Assembly (NCBI GenBank): GCA_022813625.1
Contig: JAKLMB010000016.1
Coordinates: 434,001 to 498,000, forward strand
Origin: Aaosphaeria pasadenensis
Lineage: Eukaryota; Ascomycota; Dothideomycetes; Pleosporales
Reading direction: 5' to 3'
DNA length: 64,000 bases
Numbering within the stretch: position 1 is the stretch's first letter; every line of letters begins with the position of its first letter. Below, one piece after another: positions 22,594 to 34,998 of this stretch. The position numbers and the translations under genes are program-made. Under the pieces are notes generated by a model. That model was not told the DNA's origin, ran no database searches, and worked only from the letters and a program-made list of their open reading frames with translations.

Positions 22594-24021
22594 ATGCCGT
22601 GCGGGACACCACATCCAGAAGTGAGGAGCTCTATCATTTCAGACAACCCCGAGTACAACACCACTGTTGGGTTAAGTTTCCTGCGGACAGAGGACGGCAG
22701 ACGGCTTTCTCCCCGCTCTCAACTCAATACACTCGCAGGCCGGCTACTTGATCCTTCCCACGATTATCAAATCCCTGGAGAAGCTCCCCATCAAACGGCT
22801 CTCAATATTCATCGCAAGCCATCACCTTATCCACGGATGGGTGAACAATGTCAAGAACCCACACGTGCGCGACCAGACCGCGATGTCATACCAAAAATAG
22901 CCCTTCGACATGAGAAACGTTCAGTCGCACAATCTACTGTGGACGAGAACACCAGTAAAGCACATGGAACAGATCGCGACCAGTCAGGACCGATTATCAA
23001 TGATGACGGAAAACAGTCTCTGCGACCACCGAGGACAGAACTCTCACAAGTGCTGAGCATGACCCGTGGTAGTTCAATTAACGGCACATCCCATATTCGT
23101 GCAAAAGCTCAAGGACCGCTATCAGCAGATACTGCATGTAATACATGCAAGGTTTCCGGTTCATACAATCCACGATCGCCTTGCTCTGGCCCTAGCCACT
23201 TCTGCAATCGCTGCCATCGCTTCGTAGGGTCCGCGATAATGACTGTTTCGTCCAAGCCCAGCCAGAAGCAACATCCGGTTCTTCATCAAAGGGAACCTCC
23301 ACCCACGCTCTCTAAATGTCCGACCATTCATCGATGCAAAACCTGCCAGACGATACCACCAAACATATACGACGAGTACCAACGCTTCTTCCCACTATGC
23401 ATTGTATGCAAGCAAATGACGGACATCACCCGGAACGATATCGTCGACCATGGGGGAGAAGTTCCTCCACTCGTGGACGGCCAGGGGAAGCAAATTCTAG
23501 GAGCTAGCAAAGAGCTTCACAACTGGTGCTCACGAGTATTCCAGGCCGAGCATGACCTCAACCGGGTGGACTCCAAGATTTCACAGGTACATCGCTTGCC
23601 AGTCGCGGGCGAAACAGCCATCAACAAGAGCAACTCTGGCGTCAAAAGGGATTTACCTCCTCAATCCGAATTGACGCCATCTTCCAAACCTATCAACCCC
23701 CCCACAACCAACCCGATACCCCATCCCACACCACCACCACCACGGCCACGGCCACGGTCCCAATCCCTCAGCCAAACAAGCACCACCGTCCTCCACAGCG
23801 ACTCACCCTCAGAATCATCACAGCCGCCAACAAGCAGCCAGACCTCCCTCCGTTCCCGCGCCAGCGACGACACACTCATGCAGTACCCCACCCCCATAAT
23901 GGCCTTCCTAGGCGTGCCCACGCCCAACGTTCGCCCACCGCCACTGCCGATACCCTACAAAGCGAGGTTAGCACAAGTGCGCGTCAGGCAGCCTAAAGTT
24001 GTGCTCGGCGGGCGTACTTGA
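22594..24021 (+). CDS. Orphan protein with two Cys-pair (zinc-knuckle-like) modules
   Basis: A single exon encodes 475 residues starting MPCGTPHPEVRSS. Most of it is disordered and polar. The centre has two possible metal-binding units: CNTC at 182-185 paired with CNRC at 204-207, and CKTC at 248-251 paired with CIVC at 269-272. Spacings of 18 and 17 residues between the CxxC pairs are compatible with four-Cys zinc sites. A Pro-rich stretch (PHPTPPPPRPRPRSQS) follows, then Ser-rich sequence, and a conserved-looking end with YPTPIMAFLGVPTPNVRPPP. I do not recognise a family. It starts 209 bp downstream of the cyclin gene on the same strand; co-regulation is unproven. Confidence 0.75.
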   Translation: MPCGTPHPEVRSSIISDNPEYNTTVGLSFLRTEDGRRLSPRSQLNTLAGRLLDPSHDYQIPGEAPHQTALNIHRKPSPYPRMGEQCQEPTRARPDRDVIPKIALRHEKRSVAQSTVDENTSKAHGTDRDQSGPIINDDGKQSLRPPRTELSQVLSMTRGSSINGTSHIRAKAQGPLSADTACNTCKVSGSYNPRSPCSGPSHFCNRCHRFVGSAIMTVSSKPSQKQHPVLHQREPPPTLSKCPTIHRCKTCQTIPPNIYDEYQRFFPLCIVCKQMTDITRNDIVDHGGEVPPLVDGQGKQILGASKELHNWCSRVFQAEHDLNRVDSKISQVHRLPVAGETAINKSNSGVKRDLPPQSELTPSSKPINPPTTNPIPHPTPPPPRPRPRSQSLSQTSTTVLHSDSPSESSQPPTSSQTSLRSRASDDTLMQYPTPIMAFLGVPTPNVRPPPLPIPYKARLAQVRVRQPKVVLGGRT

Positions 24022-24440
24022 GAAACGAGGAAGGAGGATGGTGTCAACGATATAGAATCTTATATATGTAGTTGGAAAATCCAATCGAAAACCTTTCTTC
24101 TCGCAGAGACAGTTTCTTTGTTTCCCTCCTTGTCGTGCGTGAATTTCAATAAATATCGAGTCTAAGAACCGTTTCTAGGTAATCGGTCAAACAAATCACA
24201 CACACAGCAAACCTCGCTCAACATGTACATCACAAACTCCAACAGAAAAATAGGTAATAGGTTGAAGAAAAAACGTATGTGTATATATTCGACAACAATG
24301 TACGCTCACTCGCTAAATCGAGAAGAAGACGAAAAAGAAAGAACAAGACCAGAGAGAAACATGGTGAAAATGCCTAAAACGTTTTGGTACGCTACGATTT
24401 GTATCTATCGGAAAAAAAGAGCCCATCATTGCTTTAGTTT
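24022..24440. other. Intergenic between convergent genes
   Basis: 3' flanks of two convergently transcribed genes; A-rich near 24250-24420. Nothing else seen. Confidence 0.45.
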
Positions 24441-26214
24441 TTAGTCCTCATCTTTATCGATGTTGGCAGCGGCATTGGGCGCGTCCGTCTCGTCTTGGGC
24501 CATGTTCTCCTTATTCGGTTCCTTGACCTCGTCGGCGGCCTCCTTGTCTACGACGGACGATGAGGTCGACTTCTTGATTCCTGAGTCTGCGGGTACGGGG
24601 ATGTCCTTGTCTTGGTACTTTGAGCTTTGCTCGACCTGCTGCTGTTGCTGTTGCTGTTTCTCCTTCGAAGCAGCGCCGACGGTCGCCGCCGCTTCCTGCG
24701 CCTGCTGAAGCTTCTTGACCTTGTTCTCGGACTCCCAGATCAGCATGTCGGCGGCGCGGAGCAGCGCCCTCGCGTCCTTGAGGTCGGAAGTCACGTTCTT
24801 GCGGTCCTTGCCCGTGGACGTCTTCTCCTTGGCTTCGAAGGTGGCGATCTCGGAGACGAGTTGGTCGCGGAACTTGATGAATTCCTCAACGGACTGCGAG
24901 GGGATGTGCGCGGCGGGGTTGATGTGGACTTGGGGCGCCGTCCAGGCTTTTATGGCGGCGGCGGCGCCCTCGGGTTTTAGGGACGGAGAGGGTGAGGGTG
25001 TCGATGTGGTGGTGGGGGATGACTCCCATGCGACCTTCTGCTGGACGGCGAGCTCCCAGAGCTCGATCTTTCGCGCGACTTGGTCGGCGTCGATGCGAAG
25101 TCTGTTAAACGTGAGTTCGAGGAGTTGGATCTCGCGCTGGCGGCGCTGGCGCTCGTCATCGTCGGCTTGAGAGTCGAGGTGGCAGTACTCGTGCTGCTTG
25201 CGGCCGAGCTCTGCTATCACCCACTGGCTGTCTTCGAGCAATCGAGTCTTGTTTTCATACATGTCCTTCAGCGTACTGCGTGTAAGTTCGAGGTTAATAT
25301 TTCGAAGGTTCTCGGAATGGTCGTAGGATTTGAAGTAGTACCCTGTGTATTCTTCCTCTGCTGCTGGCTGTGCTGCGCCGTCTGCAGACGATTCTTGCTG
25401 TTCGGCCGGGGCAGCGATACCCACAACACCGTACTTTTCGGGCGTCTTAAGCGCTTCTTCGGGCAGCGAGTTTGCCTTAAATATTCCGTTGAACACTACG
25501 TATCCCTGCCACAGCGGCGGCAGCCTCGACATGAAGAGCTTGTTCCAGTATATCCAGTGAAACTCCATGTTCCTCCTCTTCTTCCATTCCTCCAGCGCAG
25601 TAGCGGCAGTCTGTCTCTCGCCCTTGTAATGGAAATATGCATGCGATCCCGTTATACCCGCGAAGGCGCCTACGTTCGTCATGCCCACACATTTCGCAAA
25701 CCACGACACCGGCATCCTCCTAAGAAAGACGGCGGAGACGAGCCCAGATGCGAGACCGACGCCCGCACCAGCGAGAAACCCATCATCGACGGTGTACTTG
25801 TCTGACTTCTCCCAGACTTTCCAGGGCGTTGTCTCCACCTGCGAGAGTTCGACTACGGGAGTCGTGAAGGCATAATGATAGTACCAATTCGTGGCCGCAC
25901 CGATGCACGCACACCATATCCCCGCTCTTGCAGATGCCCTGATGAATGTTGCAGGCGCCGACAGGCCGCCCGTGTGTCCAATCCTTCTCGAGAAACCCCG
26001 CGAGTAGGATGTGTATGCCGCGGCGAGGGCGGTGGATGCGACGACGGAGTTTTCTATCGTCGAGTTTGCGGGTAGGGGTTCATGGCGTTTGGGAACGATC
26101 CAGTGCTTGCCCTCGTCTGCTCTCAGCTGTTAGAGATTTATGTTGCAGAGGTAGATTGCGTGGTCGGGATTCATGGAGGGACTTACTAGGCTGAACAAAC
26201 AGGCGAAGGACCAT
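24441..26214 (-). CDS. Membrane coiled-coil protein of unknown function
   Basis: Exons 26214-26187 and 26116-24441 (donor GTAAGT, acceptor GCAG) give 567 residues beginning MVLRLFVQPNEGKHWIVPKR. The second exon stays open well upstream of the METTPWKVWEKSDKY-like segment (there encoded VETTPW), so the N-terminal 100 residues belong to the protein. Hydrophobic segments lie at about GIWCACIGAATNWYYHYAF and GFLAGAGVGLASGLVSAVFL, followed by a third weak one (NVGAFAGITGSHAYF). The central part is predicted coiled coil (repeated L/E/R heptads around QRRQREIQLLELTFNRLR). The tail is acidic with a Gln run. An organellar inner-membrane protein is plausible from the Gly-rich spans, but I recognise no family. 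Confidence 0.8.
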
Positions 26215-27275
26215 GCCGCATGAAAGAATGTGTAAATGATATTCTCAGCTAGCAGTAGGAATGAAAACGATACATGCCGGGCGTTAATGTAATGTAAAAA
26301 GAAAAACGATGCTATGAAGAGGGTATCCGCAGTGAGAAGGGGAGAGGGAGGGGGAATGTCGATAAAGAGGGTGTTATGGAAGGAACAGGCAGATGCATGG
26401 CTCAGAGTGGAGGGTGGATGGGGAGGATGGGGGCGGACTTCCGAGTCGCACAAGGAACAAGGCTGAGGGCCTTCGATGGCCTCTAGAGCGGCTGGTGAGG
26501 CTGCACCTGCGGGCACACACACCTGGAGGCTTGGGGCGCATCGGATAAATGGTTGCACCGGATCTCCAGACAGTCTGGAGCCTCCATAATAGTCGAGGTT
26601 ACATGTTGATCGCCAGCGCCAATGCGGAAGGATTGGATGTGAGGATATTGTCCAGACAGATTGGATGGATGATCGCAGGGGTCATCCAAGATCCATCACA
26701 TCAATATCCCTAAAGCACCTGCTACGATAGGTATTTGCTACCTAGGAGGCACATCATATGAGCACTGCGTACACAACATCGCATTGGACGGCAACCATTT
26801 CGCCAATCTGTGTAACAACTCACGCAATCATGATATTGGACACAATGTTCTCTAGTTCTATTGAATTTGTTTTCGCGAATCTCTACCCGCGTCGTACTGA
26901 ACTCTGGCCCAAACAATGGCCTTATGGAGGTATTTCCAGATAGCCACCCTAAACCAGAAATGTATCTTTTAAAGTAGCCCCTATCAAATCCGCTGCTATG
27001 CACGGCAGAGCAATGTTGGCCGAAGACTGAGAATGGAAATATATACTATACAGGTTAACAAGCCCTTGCGCCGTCGCTAAACAGAATGATTGCAGACAGA
27101 AGAAAATGAGAATCGAAGCCGCTTGCAGGAGATTAACAAATGACTGCAGGAAGTATGCAGATAAGGCCTAATAGAATGGCAAAGGAAATAAACATCAGGA
27201 ACCTGTCTAACTTTTCGTTAGCCCACTCAACTCCTTATACCATTGGCAACTGGCCACTTCAATCATCCGGCCGTG
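26215..27275. other. Intergenic, no gene seen
   Basis: Promoter of the membrane coiled-coil gene (from 26215) and the 3' flank of paralog A (to 27275). No supported feature. Confidence 0.45.
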
Positions 27276-29601
27276 CTACTCTGCTTGCTGCTTCAGGTGC
27301 ATGGAAATCTTCATGTCTTCAGACTTGAGGAATCCGAAAATGCTCTCGTTGACTCTATCCAGCCCATCCTTGAACAGATGCTCGGTGCCCTCGGTCTTGG
27401 TCATAGTGGCGAGCGTCTTGCAAAGGATATCCTCGGGCGATAGAGTGTTGTTTCCGTCGTGCGACTTCATAGCCTTCCACTTCAGTCGCATCACCCGCAG
27501 GTCGTTCATCGCGAGTAGTCGATCCACCATTTCGGATGCGTGCAGAATGGGGTGGCCGGACATTGCGTTCTGTAGCTGGCTAATCTTTCGTCGCTCGTCC
27601 ACCCATGCGAAGAATACCCTGCGCTGATACTCGAACAATGTCCCCATAACACGAGCGAAGACGGGTTCGTTCTGGGCCCACACGTACTCGAGGTTGTATA
27701 GCAGCTCTCCTTCCTCGCACGGGGGTCCATTACGGGGGAAGAAATATCTCATGAGAAGTCCTAGTAGCTCGCATTGCAAGAGCGTCGTGTCCTTGACACT
27801 AGGTAGGCGGGAGCTGGTCGAGCCGTGTTGAATTGGAGGGACTACGTATCCATTCATCGGCGGTGCTGGTGCTGGTGCTGGTGCTGGTGCGAGGGCCGGT
27901 ACCGGTGCCTGAGCGAGTGCGGGTGGTGGCGGATGCGCGATTGTTCCACTGGGAGGCAAGGACGGTGGCCCACGAACGGCACCATTGACGGGAAGCGTGG
28001 GGTGCGTTGAGGTTGAAGGAGGTGTATGCGACGGCGCTCGAGCATGGGACAACGGAGCGATTCCATGTACATGGAAAGGAGTATGTGTACTTGGTGGTCC
28101 TGATGTCGGCCCTGATGCCGGTCCTAGGGCTGGAGCCAACAAGCTCGATAACTTCGTTGATGTAGTGGAAGCGTGAAGACCAGGTGGGGTATGGCCTGGT
28201 GTATGAATACTGGAACTGCTGTTTCGGTTACTATCACGAAGTGATGAAGGCGCAATTGGAGGACGCGCCCCCTCCAGAGGCCTAGGTTCAGAAGGGTTAG
28301 GGACAATTGGAGGAAGTGGAGCTATGGGAGTTGAGTAAGGACTGGAGTAGTGGCTTGGAGCGGAGACTGGTTGCACGGCGGGCGCAATCAAAGGATGGGA
28401 ATGGTGACCGGGCGGTGTAATCGACGGACTTTGGCGATTTGCAGGTGGGAAGTTAGTGGCCGGGGCATTGATATTGGCGGATGTGAACGCTGCTGGAGGA
28501 GGGTTGGGGGGCCTTGAGGTTCCATTCAAGGCGCTATTGGAAAGAGGACTAAGCAACCTGCCGACATCTGGGTTTGGATTGTCAGGCTTAATGTGCGGTT
28601 GGAAGTGGTTGGTCGGACTGAGGCTTGGTGGAATGTTTTCAGAACTGAGTCTTGCTGAGGGTATGGGTTTGCGCGGGCTATGTCTCTGGTTGGGCATCGT
28701 CGCGCTGTCATACGGCCGTCTCTTGAAAGTGGAACTATTCTCGAAGCCAGTATTGTCCTCTCCGTCAGAATACGATCTATAGGTGTCGCTCTTCCGTTTC
28801 AATGGATTGGCAGGGTTAGTTGTTCCGTAATCGGATTCAGCATATACGGGTGTGCCGGATCTTGGAGTTTGGGATGGTGACTATGAGTTATGTAAGAAGG
28901 TGGAATGAGCAAAATAAGAGGGGAGGAAAAGCTTACCAATAGCCTATGGTGACCGGGGGAGTCGACATCAATATCAGCAACAATCTCATATTCGTCGGCA
29001 GCTGAAGTACGTTTGAGCTTCATGTTCCGAATATAGTAGCATGCTTTTATGATGACCCATCGGTGAAGGTGGATTTGTAGACTAGTACGAAGTCAGGTGA
29101 CTGCTGGTAATAACTTTGGGAGAAGAAGGGAAAGGAGTCATTTCTACCGGTCTGATAGAATGTAAGAACTTACATTGCTCGATCTTCTGGATCCTCGTAG
29201 TAGAGGTCCTTGTAGTAAGTCTTCTTTGTTGGGTCTGGCGGGACTAGCAAGCGGTTGCGGTCTGCGTGTCTGCCCCAGATAGCAGGACCCAAAGTGGAGA
29301 GTAATTCGTTCAGTTCATTGTCCAGGGAATGCGGGTCTGCTGCAAAGTCGAGAAGGGCATCGCGGTCCTTGGGAAGATCTTTGGACAGGCGCTGTACTTC
29401 GCTGGAGATCTTCTTGGACTCTGGCGCGTCAAACTTGGGGATGCCGCGGTTTGTTGTGGATGTGGATGGCGCGCGTGAGAGGCCTAAACATTCTGTGATC
29501 TCGCGAATGGTAGGGCTGTGGCTACTGAAGACGGTAATCCATTTGGCTCGATCCCAGCGGACAGGCGGGGGGTCCTCCATCGTCGACGAGGCGGTTGTCA
29601 T
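27276..29601 (-). CDS. Paralog A: unrecognised two-domain protein, Pro-rich middle
   Basis: Exons 29601-29174, 29081-28937 and 28880-27276 give 725 residues. The N-terminal domain (about 10-165) has a WDRAKWITVF start, KFDAPESKKISSEV, LPKDRDALLDF, then GPAIWGRHADRNRLL, YYKDLYYEDPEDR and, across the intron, LHRWVIIKACYYIRN. A basic segment (MKLKR, PLKRKSD) follows, then about 330 residues rich in Pro, Ser and Ala including (PA)n. The C-terminal domain (about 558-632) reads LLMRYFFPRNGPP, EGELLYNLEYVW and RRVFFAWVDERRKI, then helical sequence. Both domains are matched in order by the gene at 34999 (paralog B), so they are real folded units. I know no family. Basic stretches suggest a nuclear protein, but this is inference. 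It is transcribed away from a 5.4 kb gene-free interval. Confidence 0.82.
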
Positions 29602-32600
29602 GAAAAGAGAGAGGGAAAAGTCGGGAAAGAAATTGAGAACGCGCGCGCTCCGCAGAGGTGCTGGTGAGGGACGACAATGAGATGAGTCGGTAGGCGTTTG
29701 AATAGATATTAGGTGTTCAAAGGTTGGTGTTTTCCCTCTTTGGTGATTGATTCTGGCGGGGCAAGGGTATTTACTGCGTAGAGTAAACTACTGTGAGTGT
29801 GCAGGCAGTAACTATGCGTATGGTACTGATATGTAATGACATGCACATGCGCGACGCCGGATTAAGCGGCCTACTGGTGAAGGCGGAACTTGGGCCTACG
29901 GCAGGATGGGCACCAGAGGAAGGATTTGATATGCGAGCTGTGGAGTTGTTCGCGCATGGAGCGTTCCAACAGGAATGATGGTGTATGAGGGCGTGTATAT
30001 GAACGTGAGAAAAGAAGTGAGTGAAGGGAGTTGGGCGTCTGTTTGTGTACTGTGTATCTGTTGTGTGTGGTGGGTGATGGTAGTCGTAGAAGGGTATAGG
30101 GTTTGAAAAAGAGATACGGAGTACGGAGTAGAGAAGAAGAAAATAGTATGAGAAACTAGGGAATGAAGGGAAAGGAAAGAGGAACGGTAGATAGATGCGC
30201 ACGATGACGAAGGACGTGTCAGAAGAGATGCACGACCATCGGATGGATGGTAGGATGTGACATGCAGTGGGATAGGATGGTAGAAAGGGAAAATGTACGA
30301 TTGGTATAGTAGACTACAAAGTAGGCAGAGGAAGGGCTAAGGAAACGCGACTTGGAAAAGATTAGAATTTCTGCAAGGATGATGGGAGTTTGTGGTGATG
30401 ATGATGATGGAACAGGAATAGGATGGGACAGGATTGGATAGGGATAGGGATAGGAGGGGGGGAGGGGGTAGAGATGGGGATACTCGTACTTAGTCGTAGT
30501 ATTATTGGGGGTGACAGTACTTAGTGGATGGCAGTAGTGGATGGGAAGAAAAGGATGGAACTCATGGGAGAGGACGATGATGATGATGGGAACTGACCTC
30601 GTAGTCGTACTGTGTAGGAAGACAGAACAGGACAGGATAAGGGGGGACTAGACGTTCCACTAAATTCCTTATTTCTGGTAGCGTATTCGGGGACTATTTG
30701 TTCATCGTTCAGATTCAATTACCAAGTTACCACCAAGAACATCCACTACGAGTAATACTACCCATACCCAGTAGGCTAGTAAGTACTGTGTGGTAGACCT
30801 TGGTGGCAGATGGCTATGGTATTCACCTTTTCCTCATCCTTGGACCAATCATTCGGCCAATGTCCGGGGGGTTAGACCGGAAGCTACCCGCCTATGATTG
30901 ACAATCCTATCTACTTTCTCTTCATACCAATAGTTTACGATTGACGAGAACGTATGTAGTACTCAATATTACTCGTCCAGACTAGTCTAATCACAGCCAT
31001 GTGAGTGACGACCATCAACAAAACAGTCACATACATATCGAAGGGCGAGCAATGAAGCATCAAGAGTGAGGCACACGAAAGGGATATGCATAGATTTGGT
31101 GTGGCATGGGGACAACTTTGGTGTGTCTGACCCACACCTTGCTACCATAAACATACTCAAGAGCTAGTTGACACTCGTCTATTTGGGTAGATTGACGGGT
31201 AGGTGGTTACAATCTCTTTCTATCAATATTTGATGGGTAAATAGCTAGGTTACTCGCACCAGCGAGGGATGCTATACAGGAACCAATGATCGATAGCAGT
31301 ACTTGATGCATCCGAGGGTTGGGACTCATCACTATCCGAATACCTGTTACAGTAAATACATTGTCTGGAGTACATAGTTACTTCGTCCTCCGTATACGAT
31401 CAAATAACACATCAGCTATGTGGGAAAAAGTAATTATGTCTATACGAAAGGCAGACAAATGCTGTGGCAGCCATCTTAACACCAACGACTGGGGATGCCT
31501 GATGTCCGGCAGATGCACTGATTACAAGCAAGACGAAACAGAAAGGAGGAAAGAAAGTTCACACAAAGAAACTTGCTGGCTTGCATGAGACTGTGGCCCC
31601 CGGTTCCATTACTACACACTTATGACTCGCGCTATAATGAACCTTGTCGCTGCTCTCACAATCGGTGGGCCATGGACCATGGCCATCATCCATGCCAGGA
31701 CTCGCTTGTTTTGTCGAACATTTTTAATGTACGGAGTACTGGTACTACTGTACGAGTAACTCCCGCCCTACTTGCTTGTATTGTACGCCCCTACATACAG
31801 AGGGAGGCCCAGGCCAAGTCCAGTAGTTACTAGTTAGCAGTTCCCAAGTATACAAAGTTCTATCCCTGCCGTCATCCTTGATATTTTCAAACGATTCTGA
31901 CTTTTCGAATTATGCAGATTTATGGGCCCCGACAGCGGGGGAACCGATTACCCAACATCGGAGGACAGCCTGAGCACTAGACAGACACACGGATGCTGAC
32001 TGAAGGACCTTGCAGCCCCTGTCCACCCACTTACAAGTACACTATTTAATTTTACGCGTAGCCGTGCATATTGCTTTGTACACTTGTACATACTCTACAT
32101 ACTTTGGCTGTACTTTACTGTCCTGTGATAGTGTGGTACATGCGCGCACACAATCAGATTGTCAGAGCACGGGAGTGAATAGGGATAATGTACTCCGTAG
32201 AGACCGTGTAGACATGCGATCAGCACTGCACCGTTACCACAGCTGTATGTGCAGTACTCCGAACTGGTTCTCGCCAGTCTACAATCTCTATCCAGCCAGT
32301 TCTGTTGCACAAACACCAATCCCATCCCCTTCCGCTCCCTTCCCTCTGCACCGTATCTCCCCCTCCCCCCTTCTCAAAGTCGGACCCCACCCCCTATGGC
32401 CAAAGCAAAAAGAAGAAGAATCAAAAAAGTCAAGACTCAAGACCACCTACCCGTGTCTTGTGTTTGAAATTCCGCATCCACGCGTACCAACCTACGTATG
32501 TACCTATGTACTAGTAACGGTGCAAGTACTTACGTGGAGCCCGGAGCCGTCATTACACATTCGGCTACTGCCTCGTACTGTACAAGTAGTCTATCGCCCT

Positions 32601-34998
32601 GGAATGTGGGAGAGAGAGGAGACGAATGGGAGTCTGGGCGCGGTGGCCGCGTATACATAGCGGTATACACACAGAGTTAGGCTAGGAGGTTTCAGATGCA
32701 CCACTCCTCCATAGGAATAATGTGAAATGATGATGACGCGCGCCACTGCAAAACATCATCCAACAATCCAGATTCCAGATTCTACATACATGTTGCTTTA
32801 CTGTGTCAGATGGATTGTTGGATACAATACGGAGTAGATGAATACGGAACATTCCGTACTGTGTGGATAACACGCAATGATCAACGGCTGAGAAAAGCCA
32901 TAGATGGATATGGATGGGTCTAGTCCGATGCTGATTACTGGTTCTCACACTTTCGTACAGCCAGCTGCCTGCATTGAGTAGACGTGTTGTCGATTTGCAT
33001 TTCGGAAACCCTGCCGGAGTTGCAGGGGGGAGGGAGAGGAGTGTAGGGGAGGGGGCCTGGGGGGGGGACTTGGAAGCACACGACATACACAGAATACACG
33101 GCATAGATGGAAAAGCACACACAAAAGAGCAAGGAATGCTGTTGGCCAGAACGAATCGGGGCGTGTGGCGGTGCGGTAATGGCTGCGCGAGTAGGGCATG
33201 TGTTTCGCACCGTGGTTTGGTTTGCTTGCTCGGTCTGGGATGTGTTGTGATGTCGTGCTTATGAACGGTATGATTTGTCTAATCTCTGCATCTTCTGATC
33301 CTATGCTTTCGGGGAGCTATACATAGTGCTCCGTAGGAAGGGAGGATTGGTAGTGGCATACGAGTAGCATTAATAAGATTGTGTAGAACGGCCAAGCAAA
33401 GGAAGCAAATATTTAGGCCTAGAAAAAAAAACATAGAGTAATCAGCTTCCTCAAGTCAGTAACTAACTACTCCGTACCAAGTAGAACAATTCCGTAGTCA
33501 GATGGAATACGTCGCCCAGCTCCTCAAAGGACGCCATCATGTGGGCTTGGTACGTGTCGGTACCAAGGAGCACCCAGCTCGTCAACAGGTACGGAGTACA
33601 TGATGAGTCTATGACAGTGGGAACGGAGTTCTAACCATTGGGCCTGTCAATCGTGAAGGATAACTACCTAGGAAAGGATGTGTGAGGAAGTGGAGCATAT
33701 GTAGCTACCGGTACCGCAACTTAGCTCTCATCATTCACTCATTCCCAGGCGTCCAGATTGTCTCTTGCCCTACTTTGTGTCTAGTCTTACTCTTAGCTTA
33801 AGCCTTTTGGTTCAATTCTATCCCCTACTGGTAGTTGGTGGGTGTAAAAGAAAATAGTTACCCGTCCCCATCTCTCTTTACACAGTAAAGTCTACATGAA
33901 TCTGAGACTCTAATTCCCAGTTTACACCTGCTCTAGTTCCCAATCCGTGTTGTCCTATTCCCTATCTTCTTTCCCCCCTTCCTTCCCATCGTCCCCATCA
34001 GTCTCCATCCTCATTAGCAACAGTCTCATCTAAGCATTTGGCCGACTGATCGACGGAGGCTTTTCTCCTGTCTCCTTGTAACCGGGAGGGTCTCGGTGCT
34101 ACCACGGAGCGCCAAACAACGGAATGAGAAAACTCGACCTCTTGTGACGCATCATTGTTGGGTACTAACACCCGCATTCGTGACTTTCGTGATCTTCCAA
34201 TGGAGATCGTCCCCGGCAACTACACGAATTGAAAGCCTCCATTTATTTCATCTTCAATCATCAGCGCCCACGACAGACGGGCACGACAGGCACAAGTTAC
34301 AACGCACACCAAAGCGTGCTCAGAAAGGAAAGGACTCCCTAGTCTGTTTATTTTGTTTTTTCCTCTTCTCTTCATCTTCACATTCTCTTTTCCTCTTTCA
34401 GGCCGCGACTGTGCGCCTTCCCGCACTACAATCTCCCAACACGACAAGGATTGGCTGGCCTTCTCCCAAGGATTGTATTGGAGTAGTTTGGAGTGTCTCG
34501 TCTCGTAATACCTTGTAGTACGGGGTATCTCGTGGTACTGAGTATGTGGATAGCATAACCTCCATTTACTTCCCTCTTCCTTCGCCAGCCGCACACAGTC
34601 ACTCCAGGCTCATACGCACAAACATACACGCACACATACACACCGCACTACCCGTAGATGGTACGGGACTACCACCGACCGTTCGCTCTATAGCAGCGCC
34701 CGCCCTGCTGACAAGACGATTACACCGCGCGATACGACCTTGGGTTAAGCGTGGCAGTCCATTCAGCACATGCGCCAAGAGCACCTCCAACCCTAGCCTT
34801 GGAGTAATTATTGTAAATAATTATTTCGAGTCGGCCGCTAGATTCAATCAGGTGAATTGGAGGTTGCTCACAAAGTTTGGAAGGCTCGCCCTCGAAGGAT
34901 CCTTCAATCACCTGTGGGGTAATAATCCTCCTCTTGCAAGCGGCAGCTACATCGTTTTGTTGTAGTGTCTCCGCTGTGCATGTGATTCAGCAGCCATC
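29602..34998. promoter_or_regulatory. 5.4 kb gene-free divergent interval between paralogs A and B
   Basis: No exon chain is supported on either strand. Contents seen: purine-rich low-complexity DNA at about 29990-30600 (GATGAT and GGATAGGGATAGG runs); seven copies of TACGGAGTA or its complement (30115, 30122, 31730, 32191, 32828, 33468, 33590); pyrimidine-rich blocks at about 32330-32400 and 33740-34000 and near 34350, which resemble fungal leaders. Both flanking genes start at its edges. It may contain long leaders or promoter elements for either gene. An unannotated noncoding transcript cannot be excluded. Confidence 0.5.

Noticed and set aside
34546..34965. Plus-strand frame of 139 codons just upstream of paralog B
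   Set aside because: No domain sense or splice link, and it crosses leader-like pyrimidine sequence; treated as part of the intergenic interval.
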